Shown: piece by piece, positions 17,247 to 25,186 of the stretch
How positions within the stretch are numbered: the first letter of the stretch is position 1
How the letters are laid out: each line of letters begins with the position of its first letter
Origin: Arcicella rosea
GTDB taxonomy: Bacteria; Bacteroidota; Bacteroidia; Cytophagales; Spirosomataceae
DNA: 64,000 nt
Direction: 5' to 3'
NCBI RefSeq assembly: GCF_014204325.1
Contig: NZ_JACHKT010000001.1
Span: 1 to 64,000, forward strand
Made by a program: the position numbers and the translations under genes
Notes under the pieces: generated by a model
Databases searched by the model: none
What the model was told of the DNA's origin: nothing
Seen by the model: only the letters and a program-made list of their open reading frames with translations

Positions 17247-18176
17247 TTAAGCTGTAATCTTCTTTAAATTACCAAAACTTGTCGTTAAGTTATCAATTGG
17301 TGATGGTGCTCCATCTTGTTCAATGAAAAGATGTTTTACACCAGCAGTATCAGCAGCAGCAAAAATTGATTTAAAGTCAACAATTCCTGTTCCTACTTCT
17401 ACAGGCAACAAGGTTTCTTTGTTCAAATCTTTTACGTGAAACAAAGGAAAACGACTTGGATGTTTGGTAAACAATGCTGGAATATTTACGCCTGCTTTCG
17501 TTGCCCAAGCTAAATCCAATTCAAATTTCAATAAATCAGCACTGATTTGAGAAGTAAAAATATCGAAAGGTAATTGACCATCTACTTTTTCAAATTCAGC
17601 CGTGTGATTATGATAAACAAAAGTAAGTCCTGCTTTTTTACAAGCTTCTCCTGCTTTTTGAAGAATCTCTAAAGACGATTTAATGTCTTCCGATGTCTTC
17701 ACTGGAATACTTGCACATACCAAATACTTTGCTCCACCTTCTGCTACTTCGTCAACTACCTGTTGAGTATCGTTCATTAACGATTTCATCGGTGGCATTT
17801 TTTTCAACATTTCAGCATTCGGATTTACGGGTGCTCCTGGTTTGGGAGCTGGCATCCTGAAAGGTGCACCCATAATATGATGTGCTTGCCAAGTCATGCC
17901 CAAATCACTCACTACTGTTGCAAATTCCTTTGGTTTCATACCATAATATCCACCTTTCATACTGAAAGCTGATTCTATCTCTTTATAACCAATTCCAGCA
18001 ATTTGCTTCAATGTCCCTGTTACATCTTTGTCGATAATCGACATCGTTGTGAATAACTGCACACCAAAATTTTTCGGAGTAAGTTTAGTAGCAAATGCTT
18101 CTGCCAAATTCGGTATAAGCATTCCGCCAATTGCTAAAGATCCTGTGTTTTTAAGAAAGTCTCTTCTATTTTGCAT
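17247..18176 (-). CDS. Sugar phosphate isomerase/epimerase-like protein with Tat signal
   Basis: The 309-residue protein starts with a twin-arginine leader (QNRRDFLKNTGSLAIGG), so it should be folded in the cytoplasm and exported. The rest is a xylose isomerase-like TIM barrel: KNFGVQLFTTMSII, GYKEIESAF, the TFVYHNHTAEFE strand, KFELDLAWATKAG and PLFHVKDLN carry the acidic and His residues that usually bind the metal. The reaction is not readable from sequence; such exported proteins in Bacteroidota are often near sugar genes. It lies just upstream of the polysaccharide locus and is transcribed the same way but has its own terminator. A Met/Pro-rich insert (about 103-128) is unusual. Confidence 0.85.
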   Translation of the reverse strand: MQNRRDFLKNTGSLAIGGMLIPNLAEAFATKLTPKNFGVQLFTTMSIIDKDVTGTLKQIAGIGYKEIESAFSMKGGYYGMKPKEFATVVSDLGMTWQAHHIMGAPFRMPAPKPGAPVNPNAEMLKKMPPMKSLMNDTQQVVDEVAEGGAKYLVCASIPVKTSEDIKSSLEILQKAGEACKKAGLTFVYHNHTAEFEKVDGQLPFDIFTSQISADLLKFELDLAWATKAGVNIPALFTKHPSRFPLFHVKDLNKETLLPVEVGTGIVDFKSIFAAADTAGVKHLFIEQDGAPSPIDNLTTSFGNLKKITA

Positions 18177-18302
18177 AGTTTCAGGTTATGTATTGTTATC
18201 AAATTTTAAAAGATAAGCCGTTACTGGTAGTGATTTCACTTTATCGAATCAAATATTTTGTCAAATTGGATACAAGAATATTTACAGATATTTATTGACA
18301 TC

Positions 18303-18320
18303 GCCTGCCCTAGGGCAGGC
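18303..18320. repeat. GC-rich 18-bp perfect palindrome
   Basis: GCCTGCCCTAGGGCAGGC is its own reverse complement and stands out in AT-rich surroundings. It is followed by ATGAGTCGGGGG. The short string GCATGAGTC spans its end and recurs in inverted form near 23003-23012. It has no loop, so it is more likely a protein-binding or repeat-derived site than a terminator. Confidence 0.6.
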
Positions 18321-18770
18321 ATGAGTCGGGGGATTTATAGTTGCACTTTATTTCTTTTAAGTATTTAGTTAAACCTATAAGGATTTAATGATTAACTAAA
18401 AATAAGAGATTTTACCTCAAATCCTCATAGGTTTATATTCTCAATTTATTTATTCTTAATACTTAAGGATAAGTTGTCTATTTAATGAATCTAGTTCTTT
18501 ATACTATTTCAACGCCAATGATTGACTTCAAGGTGTTCTATAAAATTTAGTTTTTACAGTTGAAATCGCTAAATAATGAACGTATTTAAAGTATTTTTTA
18601 CGTCTTACGTACTCTATGATATATAATACTTGATAAGGCAATCGGCAAGTATCTGAACTTTCACTTTCATTTTATTAATTTGGTTAAAAACCTAATTAAC
18701 AAAGTACTAAGCAAAATACTCAAAAAAAATCATATTTATTTTTTAAGATTAAATAGTATTAAAATTATTG

Positions 18771-18791
18771 TATCATTGAGGTACAATGATA
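18771..18791 (+). promoter_or_regulatory. Candidate operator of the NUDIX regulator
   Basis: TATCATTG-AGGTA-CAATGATA has perfect 8-bp arms and ends 73 bases upstream of the chosen start codon. Regulators of this NUDIX/winged-helix type commonly bind inverted repeats at their own and target promoters, so autoregulation is a reasonable inference. Confidence 0.5.
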
Positions 18792-18864
18792 ATTGAACCT
18801 TTTTATCTTACCAAATTTTTCTTTACATTTATCAAAATTTCGCTTAAACATCTCAAAAAAGCTT

Positions 18865-19572
18865 ATGAGTAATCTAATTAGTGCTGTTGACTATCTTCCA
18901 GGCATTTCGATTGATTGCGTGATTTTTGGATTTCATGACAATCAATTAAAAATATTATTATTGAATTTTAAAAGTACAGACTGGTTAGCTGTTCCGGGTG
19001 GATTTATCAAAGAAAGTGAAAATTTAGAAGAAGCAGCACAAAGAATTTTAGAAGAACGTACTGGTTTGACGAACATTTATTTAGAACAATTTCATGTATT
19101 TGGTGATAGAAATAGACGTGACGATGAAGTAATGAAATCTGCAATGGCGGCTGGTGGAAATATTATTGAGCCTGATCATTTTTTGATGCGTCGCTTTATT
19201 TCGATTGGTTATTATGCTTTGATAGATTTTACGAAAGCAACGCCAACACCAGATGTGCATTCAGATACTTGCGAATGGTATGATATTGAAGAAATTCCTA
19301 CTTTAATTTATGACCATTCATTAATGGTATCAAAAGCTTTAGAAACTTTGCGTTTCTTTCTGGATGAAAAACTGATTGGGTTTAACCTTTTACCAGAAGT
19401 ATTTACGATGAATGATTTGCAGAATTTATACGAAACTATTTTAGATAAAAAGTTACTCCGCACTAACTTTCAACGCAAAATGTTAAGCTTGGGAATTTTG
19501 GAAAGATTAGATAAAAAAATGACGGGAGCAGCCAATAAAGCACCTTATTTGTATAGATTCACTGGAAAGTAA
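18865..19572 (+). CDS. NUDIX domain transcriptional regulator (NrtR/AraR-like)
   Basis: The ATG at 18865 gives a 235-residue protein starting MSNLISAVDYLPGISIDCV, the usual opening of this family; the longer frame begins at a TTG and adds unlikely sequence. Residues about 10-145 are a NUDIX domain (PGGFIKESENLEEAAQRILEERTGL), in which the canonical REXXEE is changed to RILEER, so hydrolysis may be lost and sugar or nucleotide sensing kept. The C-terminal part (MNDLQNLYETILDKKLLRTNFQRKML) is a winged helix. In Bacteroidota such proteins control sugar catabolism genes. It faces away from the polysaccharide locus, with an inverted repeat upstream. Confidence 0.85.
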   Translation: MSNLISAVDYLPGISIDCVIFGFHDNQLKILLLNFKSTDWLAVPGGFIKESENLEEAAQRILEERTGLTNIYLEQFHVFGDRNRRDDEVMKSAMAAGGNIIEPDHFLMRRFISIGYYALIDFTKATPTPDVHSDTCEWYDIEEIPTLIYDHSLMVSKALETLRFFLDEKLIGFNLLPEVFTMNDLQNLYETILDKKLLRTNFQRKMLSLGILERLDKKMTGAANKAPYLYRFTGK

Positions 19573-19597
19573 TTTACTCACTATCATAAAAGAGAAC

Positions 19598-19631
19598 AGG
19601 CTTGCCGTAGAACAGCAAGCCTTTCTTTTTT
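19598..19631. terminator. Terminator between convergent genes
   Basis: AGGCTTGC (19598-19605) and GCAAGCCT (19615-19622) form an 8-bp GC-rich stem followed by a T-rich tract. It terminates the NUDIX regulator gene and lies before the convergent yceI-family gene. Confidence 0.75.
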
Positions 19632-19709
19632 CAATCAAAAACACAACTTTACGTGTGTTCCAGATTGCCTATATTTTTAGAGAAATAATACTTAATTACT
19701 CCTTTAATT

Positions 19710-20279
19710 TTATTCTTTACCGAATTCACCTACTGCTCTGATTTCAATGTCTTCACTTACTACTGCTGATGGCATTCCGCCTACGCCGAAATCAGTACGT
19801 TTGATAGTTCCTGTTAATTTAAACCCAGCAATTGGCTTTTGAGTTCTGTTGTTTTTACCAACACCGTTCAAAGTTAAATCTAGCGTTACAGGTTTAGTTA
19901 CTCCTTTGATTGTTAAATTACCCGCTAATTTAAATTTTTTAGCATCAACTTTCGTGATAGAAGTACTTTTGAAAGTCAATTTTGGAAATTTCTCAGCATC
20001 AAACATATCTGCTTTTTTCAAATGACCATCTCTCATGTCATTATCAGTAGCAACACTTGCAATATCTGCTGACAATTCAAAAACAGCATCTGTAAAATCT
20101 TCTTTTGATGAAGTAATTGTTGCATCAAAAGTTTTGAAATTACCATCTACTTCTGAAAGCATTAAATGGGTTACCGTAAAACCAACTTTAGAGTGAGCTT
20201 TATCAACATTCCATTTTTGAGCAAACGATGATGTCACTGATACAACAATTGTTGTTACTAAGATTGCTATTTTTTTCAT
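19710..20279 (-). CDS. YceI family periplasmic lipid-binding-like protein
   Basis: The 189-residue protein has a signal peptide (about 1-21) and then a complete YceI beta-barrel: KWNVDKAHSKVGFTVTHLM, DVIVTSSKEDF-like strands, DNDMRDGHLKKADMFDAEKFPKLTFKST and the ending FGVGGMPSAVVSEDIEIRAVGEF. The fold binds isoprenoid-like or other amphiphilic ligands in the periplasm; its physiological role varies and is not shown here. It is 56 bases after a TonB-type receptor gene read in the same direction, so the two may be co-transcribed. Confidence 0.9.
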   Translation of the reverse strand: MKKIAILVTTIVVSVTSSFAQKWNVDKAHSKVGFTVTHLMLSEVDGNFKTFDATITSSKEDFTDAVFELSADIASVATDNDMRDGHLKKADMFDAEKFPKLTFKSTSITKVDAKKFKLAGNLTIKGVTKPVTLDLTLNGVGKNNRTQKPIAGFKLTGTIKRTDFGVGGMPSAVVSEDIEIRAVGEFGKE

Positions 20280-20335
20280 TGTTTTAGATTGATTAGATTG
20301 GTTTACTTTAACGTTTAAAATTACAAATTTTATTC

Positions 20336-22867
20336 TTAATTATTCGATTCTCCACCTTTTACATCATCATTTTTAACAGATTTCGACTTTTTCTGTTCAA
20401 CAAACTTCATATTACCAATCTTATAACTAAATGTTAATTTGATATTTTGGTTATAAATATTATTCACACTTATTTGGCTAAACTGAGCGGTATTCAACGT
20501 TGAAGTCATCGACATTCCTCCAAAGAAATTCTCTGCTGCTAAGCCAATACTTCCCTTTTTGTTGTTAATATCTTTCTTTACACCAACAGAATACATTCCC
20601 ATTCCACTTTGTGAACCTTGCAATTGTACTTGGTTTCCACGGTAACCACCAAATGCTTGAACGCCCCAACCGTTATTTAATTGTATTTGTGACGTAATTC
20701 TTCCTGAAATTACTATTCCTGAATTATTAATCAATGAATAACCACCTGTTGCATTAGCTGCTTGTCCTTCTAAATAATTGTAATAAATATCTATTCCTCC
20801 GTTCAACGACCACTTCGGAGTGATAAAAGTATTTCCGAAAATATTCGCTCCGTAAGTTTGTTGCTTACCGATATTTTGGAACGTTGTAACAATCGCTCCA
20901 GCAAGAGTATCAGAAGGAGTACTAATTCTTACAATTGAATTGTTCGTCTGGCGACCGAATACCGATACATTCAAATACGTTCTATTGATATTTTTACTCA
21001 AACTTAACTCAACATTATTAGTAACTTCTGGTTTTAAGCTTGGATTACCAATCGTAATGTTTTGTGCATTTGAAGCATTGAAGTTCGGATTCAATTGTTG
21101 TAAACCCGGACGTTGGATACGATTGTTGTAAGCCAATTTCAAAGTTGCACCACCTAAACTTTTAGAAATATTAATACTTGGCACCAAATTTCCATAAGAT
21201 GGAATATTGATTGAATTCTTATCAGTTGTAGCATCAATCGTTGTGTATTCGTAACGTGTTCCAACTTTGAAAGTATATTTATTCTTGGTTGAATAAGTAT
21301 AAGAAACATATCCCGAAGAAATCATTTGCTTATAATTCAACAAACCCGCAGGATTGTTTGCATCTGTACTAAAACCACCTGTGCTTCCAGCATATAAATA
21401 TTGATAGTCGCTATCTACTTGACGAGTAATGCTTTTTAAGCCTACTTCAAACATTTGGTTTTGTTTGATTGGCGTTTGATAATCTGTTTGAACTGTAATC
21501 TCACGGTTAGTATTACCATTAATGTTTCTCTGACGGCTCAATAACTCACTAGCACCATTCAAAATATTAGCGTCAAAATTATTGGTCAAATTGTTTTGAC
21601 TGAATTGTGTAGAAATCGACCACTCTTGTTGTGGTTTAAAAGTCTTTATATAATCCAAATTCACATCTACTGAATTGGATAAATCTTTACTGTCAACGTC
21701 TCTATAAGAAGTAGAACTAAGGTAATTATCTAAAAACAGCTTTGTTAAATAATTCTGGTTACGCTCCATATTTCTTGTACCAAAAGCCACTGAAGCATTA
21801 AGTGACTGACTTTTCGAAATTTCATAGTCGAAACCTAAATTATATCTTCCAAAAAGTCCATTATCTTTTGCATCAGAACTTTGTTGTGTTAACTGGCTGA
21901 CGCCATTTCTTACAGAAGATTGTTCTAAAGTAGTACCTGCTTTATTGTAGGATAATCTTCCAAAACCGCCCAAAGTAACTCCTAATTTACCACTACGATA
22001 ACTTCCGTTTAAGCCTAAGTTTGAAGCACGAAGCCCAACGCCTGAATCAACATTCAACGTCAAACCTTCAATAGATGATTTTTTAGTAATGATATTGATA
22101 ATCCCCGCCGAACCTTCAGCATCATATTTAGCTGATGGCGAAGTAATTACTTCTACCGTTTTGATTAAATCAGCAGGAATCATTTTTAAAGCATCAGCAA
22201 TACTACTTGCTACGATGGTAGAAGGTTTGTTATTAATTAATACTTTAATATTTGTTGTTCCTCTTAACGAAACGTTTCCATCTAAATCTACCGAAAGCAT
22301 GGGTACTTTTTTCAAAATATCCGAAGCGTCTCCGCCTTTTGCCAACATATCTTTTTCAGCATTATAAACCAAGCGATCTACTTTTTCTTCAATCAATGAC
22401 TTTTCAGCCGTAACCGTTACTCCATCAAGTAATTGTGAGATGGGTGTTAATTTCAACACGCCTAAGTCAATATCTTTCCCTTTTTCTACTTTGATATTAT
22501 CGATGGTTTTACTTTCAAAACCGATGAATGAAATCATTAATTTATAATCCCCAACAGCTACTTTCGTTAATGAAAATTTTCCTTTTTCATCAGCCATTGT
22601 TCCATCAACTGGCTTTTTCGTAGTAATATTGATTAATGAAATATTGGCAAATTCTACCGCATTAGTAACCGTTGAGTCAATGATAAAACCTGAGATTTTA
22701 GAGTTTCCTTTAGGAGTATTGATTTCAAAACTTGGTGTAGCTTGTTGAGTAGTTTGTCTTCTACCATTTCCATCTCCACCACCTCCATTTGGTGGCCCTC
22801 CGAATTGGGCTAATGCGATTTCACTGCTTGTGAAAATGATTAGGAATAATATTAATAATTTTTTCAT
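20336..22867 (-). CDS. TonB-dependent receptor-like outer-membrane protein
   Basis: The start at 22867 (MKKLLILFLIIFTSSEIALAQ) gives a clean signal peptide; a further 49 upstream codons in frame look non-coding. The 843-residue product has a Gly-rich and Gln-rich linker, a CarboxypepD_reg-like domain (SGFIIDSTVTNAVEFANISL), a plug (DILKKVPMLSVDLDGNVSLRG, VLINNKPS, IDIIT-like ASAGIINIITKKS) and an outer-membrane barrel of the OMP_b-brl_3 type ending in TFSYKIGNMKF plus a charged tail. It has no SusD partner, so its ligand is probably not a glycan; a peptide, metal chelate or signalling role is possible. A YceI gene follows. Confidence 0.88.
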   Translation of the reverse strand: MKKLLILFLIIFTSSEIALAQFGGPPNGGGGDGNGRRQTTQQATPSFEINTPKGNSKISGFIIDSTVTNAVEFANISLINITTKKPVDGTMADEKGKFSLTKVAVGDYKLMISFIGFESKTIDNIKVEKGKDIDLGVLKLTPISQLLDGVTVTAEKSLIEEKVDRLVYNAEKDMLAKGGDASDILKKVPMLSVDLDGNVSLRGTTNIKVLINNKPSTIVASSIADALKMIPADLIKTVEVITSPSAKYDAEGSAGIINIITKKSSIEGLTLNVDSGVGLRASNLGLNGSYRSGKLGVTLGGFGRLSYNKAGTTLEQSSVRNGVSQLTQQSSDAKDNGLFGRYNLGFDYEISKSQSLNASVAFGTRNMERNQNYLTKLFLDNYLSSTSYRDVDSKDLSNSVDVNLDYIKTFKPQQEWSISTQFSQNNLTNNFDANILNGASELLSRQRNINGNTNREITVQTDYQTPIKQNQMFEVGLKSITRQVDSDYQYLYAGSTGGFSTDANNPAGLLNYKQMISSGYVSYTYSTKNKYTFKVGTRYEYTTIDATTDKNSINIPSYGNLVPSINISKSLGGATLKLAYNNRIQRPGLQQLNPNFNASNAQNITIGNPSLKPEVTNNVELSLSKNINRTYLNVSVFGRQTNNSIVRISTPSDTLAGAIVTTFQNIGKQQTYGANIFGNTFITPKWSLNGGIDIYYNYLEGQAANATGGYSLINNSGIVISGRITSQIQLNNGWGVQAFGGYRGNQVQLQGSQSGMGMYSVGVKKDINNKKGSIGLAAENFFGGMSMTSTLNTAQFSQISVNNIYNQNIKLTFSYKIGNMKFVEQKKSKSVKNDDVKGGESNN

Positions 22868-23186
22868 CGTCGTAAAATATTTGATTTGTATCGAAAACGC
22901 TTTTGATTTTTTGGTCTTTGTGAATTTCCTGCTACAAAACAAGTACAATAAAATGAAAGGAAAATCAGCGATAGACAATCTGGGAAGGAAAATCGACGAG
23001 TCGGACTCATGCACGATAAAGAGGAATTGTCGGGATTTTGAGGAGAAGTATCGGATAAAATAGTTGACTTATCCAATAGTTTAGACAATTAAACTAGTTC
23101 TGTATCCTCAAAAGAGTATATATAAGTTTTTTTACAGAAATTTGATTTGTACTTATACCAAACTGATTATTATTCATTATAAAAAT
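22868..23186. other. Divergent promoter region
   Basis: These 319 bases separate the receptor gene (minus) and the LytS kinase gene (plus). They contain a GAGTC-G-GACTC palindrome at 22998-23008 and two near-copies of GGAAAATC (about 22960 and 22987). The string GCATGAGTC appears here on the minus strand, as it does at 18319. No gene is supported. Confidence 0.5.
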
Positions 23187-24215
23187 ATGCAAGCTTATAT
23201 CCAACGAAATAGAATTTTACTGATACACTTGTCTTTCTGGTGTGTGTATTTTTCTTTCTTTTATTATCAAGTTAGTTTCACCAAGCCTGGTGAGGAATCC
23301 GATTTAGTAGATGCTTTGGTAATTTCCTTACTTCATGTAGGTTTTGTAGCGTTGGTCGCTTATATCAATTACTTTATTTTTCTCCCACGCTTTTTAAAGA
23401 ATAAAAACCTAATAGCTTATTTGTTTGAATTCCTTCCACTATTTGCTATTCTGATAACAGCTTATGTTTATGTAAAGAGGTTTCAGATGGCTCATAATAT
23501 CCATATCGGCTACTTCTATACCACAAAGTTTGTCATTCAACATTCGGTAGGAACATTTTTCATTGTCATTTTCGTAGGGATGTTAAAGTTTGCAGAAGAT
23601 TGGTTGGAGTTAGAAGCCAAAAGAAAAGAAGTAGAAAACGAAAAGCTTACAGCGGAACTTACTTTCTTGAAAGCTCAAATCAATCCGCACTTTTTGTTTA
23701 ATACGTTGAACAATCTGTACTATTTAGCTTTTACCAATTCGCCAAATACTACCGAAGTAATTGCTAAATTATCACAAATGATGCGTTATATGATTTATGA
23801 TTCCAATCATGCAAAAGTATTGTTGAGCAAAGAAATTGAGTACATCGAAAATTATATAAGTCTTGAAAGACTACGTTTGAACAACCAAATTCCAATTAGT
23901 TTGGAAATTGAAGGAAACATCACACAAGCACAAATTGTCCCTTTAATTCTGATTACTTTTCTGGAGAATGCCTTCAAGCATGGTGTCAGTAATAATTCTA
24001 CCGATGCTTTTATTGCTATAAAATTATTGGTGAGCAATGAGTCTTTGATTTATACGGTAGAAAACAGTAAATTGAAGTCTTCCAATCATGAAAAATCGGG
24101 TATTGGTTTAAGAAATGTTAGTCGTAGATTAGATTTAAGCTACGCTAACAAATACCAATTAGACGTCGAAGACGGAGAAACGGATTATAAAGTAAAGCTG
24201 ACACTTTTGATTTAG
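23187..24215 (+). CDS. LytS-family sensor histidine kinase
   Basis: From the ATG at 23187 the protein has 342 residues: four membrane helices in about 1-150, a coiled segment (EDWLELEAKRKEVENEKL) and a His_kinase domain with the phospho-acceptor motif KAQINPHFLFNTLNNLYY and N-box FLENAFKHGV, then GIGLRNVSRRLDLSY. It has no large periplasmic sensor domain, so the signal is probably sensed in the membrane. The LytTR regulator encoded 132 bases downstream is its likely partner. A TTG start 15 codons upstream is possible but adds residues unlike a signal anchor. Confidence 0.9.
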   Translation: MQAYIQRNRILLIHLSFWCVYFSFFYYQVSFTKPGEESDLVDALVISLLHVGFVALVAYINYFIFLPRFLKNKNLIAYLFEFLPLFAILITAYVYVKRFQMAHNIHIGYFYTTKFVIQHSVGTFFIVIFVGMLKFAEDWLELEAKRKEVENEKLTAELTFLKAQINPHFLFNTLNNLYYLAFTNSPNTTEVIAKLSQMMRYMIYDSNHAKVLLSKEIEYIENYISLERLRLNNQIPISLEIEGNITQAQIVPLILITFLENAFKHGVSNNSTDAFIAIKLLVSNESLIYTVENSKLKSSNHEKSGIGLRNVSRRLDLSYANKYQLDVEDGETDYKVKLTLLI

Positions 24216-24221
24216 TGGGCT

Positions 24222-24341
24222 TTAATTGTGAATTGTGATTGAGTGAATTAGTGATTTTAATTAAAACATTATTCCCTTATTCGCAATTCGCTCAATCACA
24301 ATTGAAATAATCACTCATTCACAACTCATAACTCACAATTA
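24222..24341. repeat. Low-complexity TCACTAATTCAC-type repeat region
   Basis: The gap between the kinase and regulator genes is made of variants of TTGTGATTGAGTGAATTAGTGATT and their inverse, which form an imperfect long hairpin. Related short strings occur at 31151-31184, 37843-37880 and 38088-38121, always just after stop codons. They may be a family of decayed palindromic elements used as transcription stops. Confidence 0.5.
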
Positions 24342-24347
24342 AAAAAG

Positions 24348-25103
24348 ATGCCCCATACTTGTATCATTGTTGAAGATGAACCTTTGGCTCGTAGTTTAAT
24401 GGAAACTTACGTGAAGAAAGTGCCGTACTTACAATTAGTACAATCTTTTTCAGACCCATTAAAAGCCTTAGATTTTCTTAGAGATAATACGGTTGATATT
24501 CTTTTCTCGGATATACAAATGCCCGAGATTACAGGCATTACTTTGTTGAAGATTTTACAGAAAAAGCCTTTGATAATTCTTACAACGGCATATTCTGAAT
24601 ACGCCATAGAAGGCTATGAATTAGATGTATTGGATTATTTATTGAAACCCATCACCTTTGAAAGATTCTTAAAATCTGTAGAAAAAGCTTCTTTACGATT
24701 GAATACTACCGTTCCTAATCAACAACAGCCACAAGTGCCTGTTATACAAGAAAAGGTAATCAAAGAAGTAATCATCAACCAAGCAGATGCAACACAGGCT
24801 TTTATTTTTGTAAAAGATGGCACAAAACTGGTAAAGATTCGCCTATCTGAGATTATGTATATTGAAGGCTTGAAAGATTACGTAACTATTTATACTACTC
24901 AGCAAAAAGTAGTGGCTTTACAAACTTTGAAAGCTTTGGAAGCTCAATTGCCAGAAACACAATTCGTCAGAATACACAATTCATATATCGTTGCTTTAGA
25001 ATGGATAGAATCTATTCACCGAGAAAAAGTACAAATCGGCAAAGTATTTTTACCGATTTCTGATACTTATAGAAAGGCTTTTAAGGAGTTTATTGAAAGA
25101 TGA
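24348..25103 (+). CDS. LytTR-family response regulator
   Basis: The 251-residue protein has a receiver domain (about 1-120) with acidic pocket VEDEPLARS, phospho-acceptor Asp in DILFSDIQMPEITG and conserved Lys in DYLLKPITFERF. A LytTR DNA-binding domain (about 145-250) follows, with FIFVKDGTKLVKIRLSEIMY and RIHNSYIVALEWIESI. The linker is rich in Gln and Pro. It should bind direct repeats in promoters when phosphorylated by the kinase encoded upstream. Target genes are unknown; the flanking receptor gene and the GH1 gene are candidates by position only. Confidence 0.92.
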   Translation: MPHTCIIVEDEPLARSLMETYVKKVPYLQLVQSFSDPLKALDFLRDNTVDILFSDIQMPEITGITLLKILQKKPLIILTTAYSEYAIEGYELDVLDYLLKPITFERFLKSVEKASLRLNTTVPNQQQPQVPVIQEKVIKEVIINQADATQAFIFVKDGTKLVKIRLSEIMYIEGLKDYVTIYTTQQKVVALQTLKALEAQLPETQFVRIHNSYIVALEWIESIHREKVQIGKVFLPISDTYRKAFKEFIER

Positions 25104-25108
25104 TGCGG

Positions 25109-25168
25109 ATTTGAAGATTTGAAAATGATAGATTTGAAACATCCTATTTCATTTTCAAATCTTCAAAT
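25109..25168. terminator. Long stem-loop between convergent genes
   Basis: ATTTGAAGATTTGAAAATGA (25109-25128) is perfectly inverse to 25149-25168, giving a 20-bp AT-rich stem with a 20-base loop that itself repeats GATTTGAAA. It lies 5 bases after the response regulator stop and 18 bases before the GH1 stop on the other strand, so it probably separates the two transcripts. The unit GATTTGAA(G/A)AT looks like a dispersed simple repeat. Confidence 0.6.
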
Positions 25169-25186
25169 TTCCAAATCATCAAATTG

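Larger units (their letters stand above)
18177..18864. other. Divergent intergenic region
   Basis: This 688-base AT-rich gap separates the isomerase-like gene from the NUDIX regulator. It holds a GC-rich perfect palindrome (18303-18320) and an inverted repeat near the regulator gene (18771-18791). The rest, including several near-repeats of TACGT around 18600-18612, shows nothing I can assign. Confidence 0.55.

Noticed and set aside
22868-23014. Upstream extension of the TonB-type receptor gene
   Set aside because: The 49 extra codons precede a perfect signal peptide and read like non-coding sequence.
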